A DNA stretch of 64,000 bases from Notospermus geniculatus (GCA_002633025.1 NMRB01001599.1:12291-76290), one strand, 5' to 3'. Positions 10,732-22,049 are shown, numbered from the stretch's first letter. Program-made: numbers and translations. Notes: generated by a model not told the origin, from the sequence alone.

Positions 10732-10960
10732 ATTTCTCGGAAACTCGCGGATGCGCAGTAGCCATTTTGACTTGTTTTGACGGAAGATGGTTTTCAACGT
10801 AGGATTGTCGGTGAACACTCGTCCAGTTTTGTCGTCGAATGGACAAAAACGGCAATACACGTGACCGGAGATCGCGAATTCACTCGATTCTTCGCTCACG
10901 CTCCCACACACACTTTGGTGAGGTCGCGGGTAAACCAGTGAATTTTCCTTTCTCCAACTC
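10732..10960 (-). CDS. Small unrecognised ORF beside a CpG-rich, NRF1-site region
   Basis: On minus, ATG (MSWRKENSL) opens about 80 codons with CRFCPFDDKTGRVF and a basic end. The family is not recognised. A perfect palindromic NRF1 motif (TGCGCATGCGC, 11096-11106) lies 120 bp upstream in this orientation, which would suit a promoter, and the region is CpG-rich. No splice partner was found, so this could be chance. Confidence 0.2.
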
Positions 10961-11306
10961 ATTTCACAGCGCAATTAAAGGCTGGCCTGTAGAAACATCG
11001 AAGAAATTCGCAAAAAATGCTGCCGATTGCAGACATTTTTCGTTCAAACCAATGAAAACACACCGAATTCCGTGCTGACAGTGACAAGGGCTAACTGCGC
11101 ATGCGCGCGTTTTCCACATGGCAAAGACCCGCAACCCACCTCATTAGCACAATTAAATAGAGCAAACCTAAAATCTATACACGTGCATGGACATTTTGTT
11201 TGGAATTTGAGTATAACCAAATTGAATTCCCCGAGAGTGTTTCTGAAATCGTCGCCATGGCAACAGCAAAGTCGTGAGGGTACAACAAAGCTATAGATCC
11301 ATGCAT

Positions 11307-11745
11307 TCAATTGGGACCAACGTTTACGAGAATTTGACCCCGCATGCCCTTTTTAACTTATCACTGTCGCCAGATCCCTGCTCACTCCCACCAATGAAAC
11401 ATACCAGTGGATAGTTTAGAACCTTGGGGCCATGGTGGTAATAAAAATTTGGGAATCTATAACTGCTGAACGGAACACTCGCGTTGGAAATCTAAAAGTT
11501 TGACTTGACAAGTTTACAAAACCTATGTGGGACGTGAATGACGTCGTCGATGTAGGCCTACAGGAGGAAGCATGGGCGCTGGCCTCGCCAGCACTGACAT
11601 GACCCTGCGCCTTGACTGCGTTTCATTGGCCTGGAAACGTTGTTCCCAATCAACTGCAACGATCTATAGTGACGTAGCTCTCGGAGGTGCAGTTGCCGCT
11701 TTGAAGCCTTTCGGAGTCGCGACAAACTACCTTACAGTGTTACTT
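11307..11745. other. No gene seen
   Basis: No supported coding frame; leads into the 20-bp tandem array. Confidence 0.4.
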
Positions 11746-11915
11746 ATCTGCAAGTTGCAAGTTGCAAGTTAAAAATGCAAGTTGCAAGTTGAAAATGCAA
11801 GTTGCAAGTTGAAAATGCAAGTTGCAAGTTGAAAATGGAAGTTGCAAGTTGAAAATGCAAGTTGCAAGTTGAAAATGCAAGTTGCAAGTTGGAATATGCA
11901 AGTTGCAAGTTACAA
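11746..11915. repeat. Tandem array of a 20-bp unit, about 8 copies
   Basis: Unit ATGCAAGTTGCAAGTTGAAA repeats in exact 20-bp register with few substitutions. The units have no spacers. Open frames reading MQVASCKLK are translations of it. Confidence 0.95.
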
Positions 11916-12060
11916 TTTTTTTCGTATGGTCGACTTCAAATTTACCTATCTCAGTCTATTACCCACCTCAGTCTATAACCCTATTGACCCTTGGGTCGAT
12001 CTGGCATTTGGTATGGCCTTTAGGGTTTAACTTGCATTTTCCTCAAAATTCACGAAAAAG
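11916..12060. repeat. Segment duplicated at 12486-12616
   Basis: From ACAATTTTTTTCGTATGGTCGACTTC to TTTAACTTGCATTTT the two copies are almost identical, so array plus flank was duplicated as a block about 600 bp apart. Copy 2 stops at the N at 12616. Confidence 0.85.
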
Positions 12061-12362
12061 TAAATTTTGTACCAGGGATCTGTAAACATGAAAACTTGAC
12101 ACTCACTTTTCATGGCTGTGACTCAGTGAGTTTACTTCCCATAAGCCTTAATGATTGTATATGTAGTAGCTAGGCCTACTACCGACTACATGTAGGCCTG
12201 GGGCCTAATGTACGGTCGGTAGGCCTAACTGATTATCGCCAGACCGTCCATCCATATGTGAAATATGAATAAGCTGATGGAGCGGATTTCATTTCATCCA
12301 AGGGGGCATCCATCACACGCCCCTTTTGGCCATCAAATCTTGAAAATCGAGGGTTTCTTTTC

Positions 12363-12485
12363 TGCAAGTTGCAAGTTGCAAGTTGAAAATTGCAAGTTGC
12401 AAGTTAAAAATGCAAGTTGCAAGTTAAAAATGCAAGTTGCAAGTTGAAAATGCAAGTTGCAAGTTGGAATATGCAAGTTGAAAGT
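12363..12485. repeat. Second array of the 20-bp TGCAAGT unit
   Basis: About six copies of the same unit as 11746-11915. Confidence 0.95.
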
Positions 12486-12615
12486 TACAATTTTTTTCGT
12501 ATGGTCGACTTCAAACTTACCTATCTCAGTCTATTTCCCATCTCAGTCTATAACCCTATTGACCCTTGGGTCGATCTGGCATTTGGTATGGCCTTTAGGG
12601 TTTAACTTGCATTTT

Positions 12616-12616
12616 N
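12616..12616. other. Single-N assembly join inside duplicated repeats
   Basis: See 4987. It falls at the end of the second duplicated block, where a collapse is expected. Confidence 0.7.
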
Positions 12617-12689
12617 GATACCAGGCTCAATTTATTTTGGCTAGGACTAAAAAGTGAAATATCTAATGGCACTGCGTACACTCGTTCCA

Positions 12690-13660
12690 AGGTTTTCTGA
12701 CTGTTTTCAAGGTTTCACTGTTTCCAAGGTTTATCACATACCGTTTGTCTTACTGTCCTCTACAAGCCTACTGATTTTTGAGACCATCGGGCATTTGCTG
12801 TGGCCGCTAGGATGTAACTTGCATTTTGCTGAAAATTCACCAAAGTGCAAGTTGCAATATAAATTCAGTTCCTTTCATGTTGTCTTGTCATGCATTTTAT
12901 TAGGCCTGCGGTTTGGTTGTCTCATAATTAAATCATGTTTCTATGGTGGTACGGTTTCTTTAGAACACATGATCTGAAGATTGATTACAGAGTATGCCGA
13001 TGATCTCTTTGAATCCCCTTGAGTGTAAGGGGCCAGTTTCTCCGAAGGCTAGTGGGAACATCCGCGGGAGGCCTAGATACATGAGGCAAGGACACAAGGC
13101 ACTTTGCTGTTTAATTGAAGACCAACACACAATAATGCACAGTTTTGGGCAATTTTATTGGTATCACTCGTTGATAATGATATTACTATTAAAATGNCAA
13201 GTTGCAAAATAACTTCAGTTCCTTTCATCTGAGCGACTTCAGACTTAGTAAATATGTTTGTCTTACTGTCCTCTACAAGCCTCCTGATTTTTGAGACCAT
13301 CGGGCATTTGGTGTCGCCGTTAGTAGGTAACTTGCATTTTCCTCAAAATTCACCAAAGTGCAAGTTGCAATATAAATTCAGTTCCTTTCATCTGAGCGAC
13401 TTCAGACTGAGTATGTTTCTATTACTGACCTCTACAATCCAACTGATTTTTAGACCATCGGGCATATGGTGTCGCCGCTAGTAGGTAACTTGCATTTTGC
13501 TCAAAATTCACGAAAGTGCATGTTGCAATATAAATTCAGTTCCTTTCATCTGAGCGACTTCAGACTTAGTAAATATGTTTGTCGTACTGTCCTCTACAAT
13601 TCAACTGATTTTTGAGACCATCAGGCATTTGCTGTCTATAACCCTATTGACCCTTGGGTC
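12690..13660. repeat. Degenerate ~158-bp satellite
   Basis: Units share GTGCAAGTTGCAATATAAATTC, AGTTCCTTTCATCTGAGCGACTTC, CTGTCCTCTACAA, TGATTTTTGAGACCATCGGGC and GGTAACTTGCATTTT. Clear unit starts lie near 13201, 13358 and 13516, with older copies to the left and a fragment at 14179-14270. The units contain the same GCAAGTTGCA core as the 20-bp arrays. A single N is at 13197. Confidence 0.8.
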
Positions 13661-13865
13661 GATCTGGCATTTGGTTGACAGCTGCTGTCTGATGAAGAAA
13701 TATGTTTCAGAGGTCTAGAGGGCCTACCGGTAAATTTTTTTCATCATTACGGCTCAAGAATGCAAGGTTTTGTTCACCATTTTCTGACAGTCACGCGGGG
13801 TTGATATCTTGATAACAAATCGACAAGAAAAAATAAAACTACAAAAAAATTGATGGAAAAAAGCA

Positions 13866-13937
13866 GCTGTCCTGACGGGATTCGAACCCGTGGTCTCCAG
13901 TTTGATAGCGGCGCACGCCAACCACTAGGCTGTTGGG
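13866..13937 (-). pseudogene. tRNA-like sequence (pseudo-tRNA or SINE head)
   Basis: On minus: A box AGCCTAGTGGTTGG and a T-arm with a perfect 5-bp stem around box B (ACGGGTTCGAATCCCGT). The acceptor ends pair poorly and the anticodon arm does not close, so it is not a working tRNA. The A box resembles that of the SINE at 61733. Confidence 0.5.
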
Positions 13938-14034
13938 ACCTATGTGTTCACTTAGGGGAATCATTAGAGTTTCCTTCGTCGCGTTGGTCTAAATCTCGTC
14001 GGCTCCCCAAGAATTTTCATAAATTGGAGACACG

Positions 14035-14178
14035 ACTGATTATGGTTTCCGATTTCAAGATCGGAAACCATATTGTGTTTGGTCATGGTGTCTGTCTGTC
14101 TGTCTGTTCAGTCTGTCACACCTGTAACTTTGTTCCTGTAAGAGCTACAGACCTGGAAATGTGACCTACCCCCAGGTT
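14035..14178 (+). repeat. Hairpin-ended dispersed repeat, cleanest copy
   Basis: GATTATGGTTTCCGAT, loop TTCAAG, ATCGGAAACCATATTG, TGTTTGGTCATGGTGTC, then (TGTC)n and GAGCTACAGACCTGGAAATGTGACC. Same family as 5243-5290 and 5675-5880. Confidence 0.8.
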
Positions 14179-14396
14179 TCATATAAATTCAGTTCCTTTC
14201 ATCTGAGCGACTTCAGACTTAGTAAATGTGTTTGTCTTACTGTCCTCTACAAGCCTACTGATTTTTGAGACCTACTATTCAGCAAGCGACACCATCGGTA
14301 GGACCAGGTACTAGTCTACGACTGCCGTACAGATTGACGCAGAATTTATATATTTTATCTCTCCAATATTTTATCATCTGTTTTGTTAACCTCCTT

Positions 14397-15113
14397 TTAA
14401 AGGGAGACTCCACTCGGTGTAAACTTTTGAATTTTTATCAATCCATGTGGACTATTGCCATGAGTTGTGATGTCACTAGTGTCAATAGGCTGACGACCTT
14501 TGTAGTGAATAAGCTAATACTGTGACTGCCTAGGCCTACTGGTTGTACCTTCATAAATATGCATTGGGCACTCATGACATCACGAGTGCAGTGCAATGGT
14601 CCCTTGGGATCCAATGAGGAACCGGAGGAACTAACGTCACGACGTGGCGCTGTGAGCAGTGCGACCGAAGTTTCTTTTTTCTAACGTTGTTTCCATTTAT
14701 TTCTGGCGTGAAAAGCAACCGTTTCTTTCGGTCGCCTGGCATTAAAATTTACACCATCTTGTAGCAGATGACAATATCTGCATTTTGCGGTGCTCTTTTT
14801 CCTTAAAATGAAGAGATAGATGGCGATTATGGCAACGTCATTATCTCATTTTTCCTGTAGAAAATGTACAGCAGATTTTTTCATGACGCAACGTCAACAC
14901 CTAAAACGACGTGAATGACGTCGTTTCGGTCGCACTGCTCGCAGCGCCGACCTGTCGGGATTTCCGGCACGCGGGTTCCTCATTAAAATACTTAAAATGA
15001 TGAGTTTCCTGATTTAAAAAAAATACGACATGTTGCAGATATCAGTGGATTTGAATGTATTAACGATATTTCAAAAATTCAAAATTTTACACAAGAGTGG
15101 AGTATCCCTTTAA
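14397..15113. mobile_element. MITE with TTAAAGGGAGACTCCACTC ends, carrying a nested MITE
   Basis: Ends TTAAAGGGAGACTCCACTC (from 14397) and GAGTGGAGTATCCCTTTAA (to 15113). The uninterrupted family member at 23096-23452 is 357 bp and matches both halves, giving a clean empty site for the insert at 14616-14981. Confidence 0.9.
14616..14981. mobile_element. Nested MITE with GAGGAACC / GGTTCCTC ends
   Basis: Inserted in the previous element with AT duplicated on each side. Subterminal inverted repeats include GTGAGCAGTGCGACCGAA / TTCGGTCGCACTGCTCGCAGC. A second copy, in reverse relation, is at 41072-41416, also flanked by AT. Confidence 0.85.
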
Positions 15114-15164
15114 TTATGTTCGTAGGTAAACAAAGATTACAAATACAAATTAGGTCATCGAATG

Positions 15165-15725
15165 TCGTTCATTCCGAATTTTCATCTCAAATTTGGCATG
15201 GTGATACCTCATGACGTGACGCTTCTCGCTATTGAAAATCGGCCGGATCTGATTCCTACTTTGGCCACCAGGGGGCACATAGTGAAAACACAAAATTTGC
15301 GATTACTCCTAAACTGGTCATCGAAACTTCATGAAATTTTTATGGTGGAGGTGTATCCAGTCAGGGTACACAACATATCAGACGGGTTTTTGATTCGACC
15401 TACATTTAAAGGTCGCAGAGGTCAAAAGCTGAAATCTGATTCGTCAACGACGTGAACGCTCTAACTTGAGAATGCTTTGGAATTTTCGTCTCACATTTTG
15501 TATGTTGATACCTCATGACATGACGCTTCTCGCTATTGAAAATCGACCGGGTCTGATTTCTACTTTGGCCACCAGGGGGCACATACTGAAATGACAAAAT
15601 TGGCGATTACTCCTAAACTAGTCATCGAAACTTCATGAAATTTTTATGGTGCGTGTATCCAGCCAGGGTACACAACATATCAGACGGGTTTTTGATTCGA
15701 CCTACATTTCAAGGTAACAGAGGCC
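15165..15725. repeat. Tandem duplication of a ~307-bp unit
   Basis: Copies start near 15168 and 15475 and share GATACCTCATGA, CGCTTCTCGCTATTGAAAATCG, TTTGGCCACCAGGGGGCACATA, CGATTACTCCTAAACT and CAGACGGGTTTTTGATTCG. Open frames in it are short. Confidence 0.9.
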
Positions 15726-15818
15726 GAGGGGTTATGCCCGCAACAGCGTGGCTATTTTTCCTTCTATCAATACACACCTGGTGCCGAGATTTGTGTCACC
15801 CAGTGCCTTGACTACTAC

Positions 15819-16616
15819 TTGAGGACTCTCGTCAGGAAGACCCGCAGAATAGCTGTCATCACCGAAATATGGGTGTACCAGTTATCACGTGGAAAATTGA
15901 TAACGAGGCTCCCTGTTCCGCCTGAAGAAAAATGCAAAGTAGTTCGTTTTACTGGTGTACGCCGCCATTATCTTTACACATTGGATATGTTAACATTTGT
16001 TTTCTATTGTTTCTTGTCCGCTCGGTCCGCTGCAATGTCCTTGACCTTCTATGACGTTCACCGGAAGCATCGGAATGGTAAAACGGTGTATGCTTTCTCG
16101 CACAATATAACTCTACAATTTCAACTGCCGCTCAAAATCGTATCGGACAACCCGGGTGGTCCATGGTTCAGTTTGTTCCACAGGGCGAAATACCCCGTTC
16201 TCATCCTCATCAACCATCGCGTGCATGTTGTCCATGTTGTCCTGGTTCTTCGCAACCAAGACGCACGCCCTACAATATGGCCGTACGAGGTTCCCATGCC
16301 AAAGACCTTCACAGGCTTCGCCACTACTAACGAAGCGTTGGGGGTGTTCGTTGTATACTTCAGACCTACCGGGGAAAGAAACTGTGCTGGATTTTCCGGC
16401 TTCGAAATGCATGAAATTTGTTCATCCAGTTGGAATGACAACTATGACGTGATCAGTCGGCTACGGCTAGAAATGCATCTAGCAAGTGACGACGATAGTA
16501 GACACATACATGCAAGAGGTGCCCATTTCGACCAAAACAGAAACATCCGCTTGATGCATGAACATCGGAAATACAAGAGATATGATGCAGTAAATATATT
16601 TTCGCCCATCAATTAG
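15819..16616 (+). CDS. Unrecognised 265-codon ORF
   Basis: It is the longest intact open frame outside transposons and the GPCR. The predicted protein begins MRTLVRKTRR, is fairly basic, and has a hydrophobic patch near residues 55-75. No known domain is recognised. A 99-codon frame on minus (16412-16113), richer in Asp/Glu/Asn, overlaps it and could equally be the coding one. No splice structure or duplicate copy was found for either. GC-rich sequence alone can keep several frames open, so treat it as hypothetical. Confidence 0.25.
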   Translation: MRTLVRKTRRIAVITEIWVYQLSRGKLITRLPVPPEEKCKVVRFTGVRRHYLYTLDMLTFVFYCFLSARSAAMSLTFYDVHRKHRNGKTVYAFSHNITLQFQLPLKIVSDNPGGPWFSLFHRAKYPVLILINHRVHVVHVVLVLRNQDARPTIWPYEVPMPKTFTGFATTNEALGVFVVYFRPTGERNCAGFSGFEMHEICSSSWNDNYDVISRLRLEMHLASDDDSRHIHARGAHFDQNRNIRLMHEHRKYKRYDAVNIFSPIN

Positions 16617-16746
16617 ACCAATCTCGAATTATTTGTGACCCTGTCTGGCAAAACCCGCCCAAAGTCGCTCAACACGGCAGGGGTAATAGGTTACATAGGG
16701 AGTATCATCACAATAAAATACGACGGTGTTAGCGCCAAATAGGCCC

Positions 16747-16921
16747 TAATGCCCGTTGTACACTTAAGATATTTCTTCTACTAAAAATTATAAATGAAAC
16801 TCAAAAGGGTGATTTCGGTCATACGCCACCGATTGCCTAGTTAAAGGCACTGCGGACACCCATTTGAGCCCCATTTATAATTTTTTGTACTAGAAAAATC
16901 CAACGTGTACAACGGACATTA
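16747..16921. mobile_element. 175-bp MITE, TAATG(C/T)CCGTTGTACAC ends
   Basis: TAATGCCCGTTGTACAC at the left and GTGTACAACGGACATTA at the right; inner repeats ATTATAAATG / CATTTATAATT. The two ends also occur fused as a bare palindrome at 20358-20379. Confidence 0.75.
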
Positions 16922-16961
16922 AGCCTTATCGATTGTGTAACAATGGGGCAGGTAGGCCTAT

Positions 16962-16990
16962 GTCACCCCCCCCACCCCCCCCCCCCCCAG
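16962..16990. repeat. Poly-C tract
   Basis: A C-run of nearly 30 bases with one A interruption. Confidence 0.9.
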
Positions 16991-16999
16991 CGACTTTGG

Positions 17000-17797
17000 C
17001 CGGGTTTTCCCAGACCCGGTCACATTTCCTTTCAAGTTAAGGAAAACCCAACGGATCAAAATGTGATCGTCCGGAAAAGCCCGAAAACCACCGAGTTTGA
17101 TGCTAAAGCGGGAAAGACAATTTACCAATGAAAATAGCTACCGTCTCGCCTCGTCTGACTCCGTTTGCACATGTCATGATAGATTTGCTAGCGCAGTCAT
17201 TTGATTGGAGGAGGTATTGTAATTCAATTATCACGTACGGACGGACGGACATCGACTTGGGTTATGGATATCACCATTGTCTGTCTTTTCCTTTTGATCG
17301 CTAACACAATGAATATTCATGAGTGCGATTCCTATGAAGGGTATATACCGCCGCTTACTGCAAAACCTGTACGGATATAAGACCATAATAAATAAAATTA
17401 AACCGTTGAGTTCAATAAGGCCCCAAATCCATGAAAATGTGTTTTACAAGAGAAGATTCTATTATTTTTCTCAGGCTATCACAGCGCGGCCAAACCTCCC
17501 GAGATTGCACATTTCGCGTAGTTCCGAAGGTCGCCACTGCAATGAAGTGGCGCCGAACCTGGCGTAGGCCTAGACGCTGCAGGGCGCAGAATCTGGCGGC
17601 GGGGAGGGGGAGGGGGTATGTGATTAATGCGTGGGAGGGCGCTAGGCCTAGCTAGTTTACCAAGCCTTGGCGCCGAGGTGATGTAATCAGGGAGCGTGTC
17701 AAGGGTATCTGAATGGGCCGTTTGACAGCAGGGCCTAGCTCATTTACCAAGTCTAGACGCTGCCGTGATCTAAGCAGGGATGGGTGTCTGACGCACG
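17000..17797. other. No gene seen
   Basis: No supported coding frame; GC-rich with repeated GGCCTAG words up to the gap. Confidence 0.35.
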
Positions 17798-18207
17798 NNN
17801 NNNNNNNNNNNNNNNNNNNNNNNNNNNNNNNNNNNNNNNNNNNNNNNNNNNNNNNNNNNNNNNNNNNNNNNNNNNNNNNNNNNNNNNNNNNNNNNNNNNN
17901 NNNNNNNNNNNNNNNNNNNNNNNNNNNNNNNNNNNNNNNNNNNNNNNNNNNNNNNNNNNNNNNNNNNNNNNNNNNNNNNNNNNNNNNNNNNNNNNNNNNN
18001 NNNNNNNNNNNNNNNNNNNNNNNNNNNNNNNNNNNNNNNNNNNNNNNNNNNNNNNNNNNNNNNNNNNNNNNNNNNNNNNNNNNNNNNNNNNNNNNNNNNN
18101 NNNNNNNNNNNNNNNNNNNNNNNNNNNNNNNNNNNNNNNNNNNNNNNNNNNNNNNNNNNNNNNNNNNNNNNNNNNNNNNNNNNNNNNNNNNNNNNNNNNN
18201 NNNNNNN
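17798..18207. other. Assembly gap, 410 Ns
   Basis: Run of undetermined bases. Open frames spanning it are meaningless. Confidence 1.
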
Positions 18208-19194
18208 ACTACATCCGACGTTGACCACGCTCTTTGTCATCATTTTGAAATCATTTCATAGCGTTCATTTTCATGATTTTGCCCGCCCGGCTGCTTCAGT
18301 GTCAGCCATGTTTACTACTAATTCCATCCTCTACCACTGATGGCAACCATGGCAACAGCTAACAGCCATACTGTAGAAATTCTATGAAATCTCGCATGTG
18401 TTCATTGCCAGAGTTAACGCCCCAGCAGCGGTGGCGGTGACGTGCGGCGAATCGCGGAACTGACGCAGGCTGGCATGACGTTACGTCGTCTTTTTCTGCA
18501 CTGTGTATTGCCATGGTCTAAGCATCATACCTTTGACACACCTACAGTACTTCACTAGAGGCAATAAATCACAACATGTAGTGGCAAATGAGACGTCGGT
18601 TTTGGGTGTGTGACCAAATAAAGACACAGAAGTTGGGCCCTTTTTGAATTAACTATTGAAACCTTACTTAGAAAGGACAAAGCAGATCTTGTTTATTCAG
18701 AATGGTGTTTTATTTCTAAACTTAATATCAAATGAACACTACAGATGACCAATTTTGGCCTTGGTTTCCAGCTGCATAACCACATAACAGTAGGCACATT
18801 TATGCATGGGAGTTGGGACCTTCTGGCACACAATGGAATGCATTCTCACCTAAAGAATATGAAATAGAAATCGGGTTTCTAAGGTGAAAGACATTGCTTC
18901 CTACCAGATTCGAACCCATTCTCACCTAAAGATCACAAAAACTGTCAAACCAGAATTTTGAAAAACTGTGGAGTTGGGCCCTTGTTGAATTCACCGATTC
19001 AATTCATAATAGGTTGATCGTCTGGGCCAACATCACAATAACCGGTATCAAGGTTGATTTCGAAGTACACGAAGAAGTAAACATTCACTGGAAAGAAAAT
19101 TAAACACACCCGCAAGAAGTGTGAATGCGTAGAGCACGCTCTTGCAGTAGGCGATATTTGCTGCACCAACTATCCTGAAATACAGTCATGTTTC
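18208..19194. other. No gene seen; small local repeats
   Basis: AGTTGGGCCCTT..TTGAATT occurs at 18631-18652 and 18971-18991, and CATTCTCACCTAAAGA at 18840 and 18917. No coding evidence. Confidence 0.4.
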
Positions 19195-19195
19195 A

Positions 19196-20210
19196 TTCGA
19201 CACTTTGACGTTTTGCGTTTTACGCGTAAAACAAACCGCCTAGTGTATCGCATGTTGCGTTGTTGCTATAGGCTACATCCAATCAACCTAATATTCGGAT
19301 ATCATGACGTCGTAGTATTGAGGATGACGTCTGTCGTGTGACGTACGTCTATTATTGTGTTATCGCATTGTTGTGACGTCATTCACAAACGTCGGAAGGA
19401 AATGGAAAAATATATGTAACCCATTTCAAAGAGGCTCTATTTCGCACATACCCAAAGATATCATGTTATGAATATTTCCATGATGTTAAGAACCGCTAGA
19501 AGTATAACATATTTATTTTTGGTAGATTTGAATAGTCGGCACCATTGGAAAAAGGTTCGCTGAAGGCAGCGGAAGAAATAAAGAACGTTACGCCGCACCA
19601 GTGAATTTGACGTATAATTTCAGTACCTATAGAAAAACCGTTGAATTTGCGATGTTGCTTTGTTTTGGACTATATCGATACTTTATCCCAAAGGGGACTT
19701 GCTAAGTGACACTAATTGCAATACAAATGTTAGCCATGAGAGTATTGAGAATGCCGCCGCAGTACTTTTGAAACGGTGAACCAATTTCTTCCCTGACGGC
19801 GCCGTTACGTGTGACGCTAAATTCACTTCCTGAATTGACGCGTTGGTCGTTTTTTTCTAAACAGCTGGCTGAAAATGAATAAAATCGGCCTGTATGAAAG
19901 CCTAAGATATCTCCTACCCACCCTTGAATTTTTGAAGCAATCGTATTCTTTAATCTTAGTTGGGAACTGTTTCTCTGAACCATCCGCAAAAAATAAAAAA
20001 TAAAAAGTCAGCAACATAGCGTACAAATTGACTCCCCGAGGTTACAGACTTCGCTATTTTTTCCCAAATCTTCTACTTACGGAAGTCATGAATCTTTTTC
20101 TTTCGGAATGTATATACATTTGGTGTATGTGCCGGTCTGTTTTAACGTACTGAGCCATCCAAGTTGCGATTGGTAGTGCGCGCAAACACTGCGACGTCAA
20201 AGTGTCGAAT
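19196..20210. mobile_element. ~1-kb element with short inverted ends
   Basis: ATTCGACACTTTGACG near 19195 is repeated inverted as CGTCAAAGTGTCGAATA ending near 20210, and both ends carry GCG-rich words (TTTTGCGTTTTACGCG, GCGCGCAAACACTGCG). There is no transposase inside. The ends are short, so the call is tentative. Confidence 0.5.
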
Positions 20211-20357
20211 AAATAGGTATCCGCCACGGAATTATGAAGGCAACTAGACCAATGTAATTATGAATGAGACCCATTACATCACCATAGGGCTTACAGCTTG
20301 AATAACTGATGATGGGCTGCCAAGAGGTGATTTATTGAAACAGACACCATGGTAGTT

Positions 20358-20379
20358 ATGCCCGTTGTACAACGGGCAT
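20358..20379. repeat. Perfect 22-bp palindrome made of two MITE ends
   Basis: ATGCCCGTTGT/ACAACGGGCAT is the end of the 16747-16921 element joined head to head with its own complement, with no interior left. Confidence 0.7.
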
Positions 20380-20474
20380 TATGCAGAGCGTCATATTTAA
20401 AGAATAATGTTACGTCATATTTTGCCGGACAGTTTGAAGACACAGACAGTCCTGAATAGGTAACAACTCTAATA

Positions 20475-20700
20475 GGAACCTAAAGGATACCCAGTTTGAA
20501 ATTCCCGCCTGGTGAGATACCTGGAATCCAGGTCGAATATGGTACGTGCGATTGCCAAATCACTATTCTTCAATTTCAAACTGGGTATCCTTTAGGTTCC
20601 TAAAGGGTACCCAGTACGAACCTGGGTGCCATTTAGGGATACCCAGGTTGGACCTGGGTACCCTTTAGGGGTACCCAGGACGACATTCACCCTTTTGGCC
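20475..20700. repeat. Hairpin plus degenerate CTGGGTACCCTTTAGG minisatellite
   Basis: A 29-bp arm at 20475-20503 (GGAACCTAAAGG..) is exactly inverted at 20572-20600. It is followed by four units of about 30-36 bp of CTGGGT(A/G)CC.TTTAGGG.TACCCAG, each itself nearly palindromic. Confidence 0.8.
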
Positions 20701-21374
20701 TAAGTGCAGGGTGCAGGAAGGAGGATCACTTACAAGAAGAATATAGACGGTGACGCCCCCCGTACGAAGGAAGGGACCGCTAGGAATCCCAAGCAGTTAC
20801 TTTTCACAATGGACTAATATGACGCGCGACTGTACATTACGTCCTGGAAATGATGTTCAATTTCGTATTTCGTACTTCGTTTTTCGTCAGATTTGCGAAA
20901 CCTCCATAATGAGGAGAAACGAACGAAATGCGTCATCTGTTTGTTTTCGTTGTTCCTTCTCAAATGTGTCTGGTCAACGAGGATCAACAGTTCTCAGTTC
21001 GGGCAGATGCTTTAGGTGCATTTTCAGGGATTATCTCTTTCAAGAAGCAGCTGCATTTACAAACATGTAGTCTACTGTGAATCTTCGTATCGACGTGACT
21101 TTGTATGAGGTAGTAGGCTCCTGTACATACTCCTTCACCAAAGCTCATTAAAACATATACTACATACATATCTACTCTCAACTTCCACTTACCTGTCCCA
21201 TTCCTGAACTCGGAAAAAATGAATAAGTCCTAAGTTGAAGATAATGGGGTGGGGGTATGATCAGAAACAGTAATGTCCTGTCCACTTACTTGTCCCACTG
21301 TCGAGCCTGGCAAAGAATGACAAGTAACGTGGGAGTTTGGAGTATAAGTGCGGGTTTATTGTTCAAGGAGGGGT
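20701..21374. other. No gene seen
   Basis: Open frames are short and low in complexity; no recognised repeat apart from the flank shared with 51930-52035. Confidence 0.35.
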
Positions 21375-21376
21375 TT

Positions 21377-21584
21377 AAGGTTTATGTAAAGTGACTCGAA
21401 GTCTCGAATTTTTGACGCAAAAAAATTGGCTAACTGCACACTAAATTTGGAAAACAAGGCTCGGGGGCCCTAGGGAGCCGTCATAAGGAGGTGCCTGGAG
21501 CCTTATTTTCTCCATTTAGTGCGCAGTTAGTCAGATTTTTTGCGTCAAAAATTCGAGATTTCGAGTCACTTTACATAACCCTTA
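21377..21584. mobile_element. Foldback MITE, ~55-bp arms
   Basis: AAGGTTTATGTAAAGTGACTC ... ATTTTTGACGCAAAAAAATT is inverted at the right as TTTTTTGCGTCAAAAATTCG ... GAGTCACTTTACATAACCCTT. The flanks match 51935-52035 without the insert, which shows the empty site. Confidence 0.85.
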
Positions 21585-21700
21585 AATGTGTATGGTTATA
21601 GAAACCATGACAATCCAAATATAGCCTTACAATGGCTGAATATTGTAAACAGGACCAGTAATCCAAGGACCCACATAATTTTCACACATGTCTTTTCAAA
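21585..21700. repeat. Dispersed repeat shared with 51935-52040
   Basis: ATGGTTATAGAAACCATGAC, ATATAGCCTTACAATGGCTG correspond to ATGGCTACAGAGACCATGAC, ATATAACCTTACAATAGCGG in the second copy. Confidence 0.6.
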
Positions 21701-22049
21701 CACCGTTTTATTTGCCTTTTACCTCGCGTCATCACAAACTGGTGCAAATTTATGTCAATCTTCAGTTCAGTTTCGGCTCACAAATAGTTCAGCCTACACG
21801 CTCATCCAGCTGACGTAAAGATTTGGGGCGCCTCTCATGATTGTGACAATTGTCAAAACTAAATCACGACTAAAGGCAGATGTCAGTAAGGACATTCTCT
21901 AAAAGATTAATGGGTTGGTGTAACCTGAAAATTTGTTGGTGTTTTTGATAGACCTTGACGACCTTTATCAAGTACCGGGAGCCTGAAACAATTTTCCGAG
22001 TCCCTTTAACTTCTTTCACATCTGCCCATGAATTCCGCCATGCATTTCC

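Noticed and set aside
11746-12485. CRISPR-like array of short repeats
   Set aside because: The 20-bp units are back to back with no spacers, in an animal genome; it is a minisatellite.
13866-13937. Functional tRNA gene on minus
   Set aside because: T-arm is perfect, but the anticodon stem does not close and the acceptor has at least three mismatches.
17713-18261. Long ORFs across the N run
   Set aside because: Undetermined bases contain no stops by definition.
20750-21070. 106-codon plus-strand ORF
   Set aside because: No domain, no splice sites, odd composition; probably chance.
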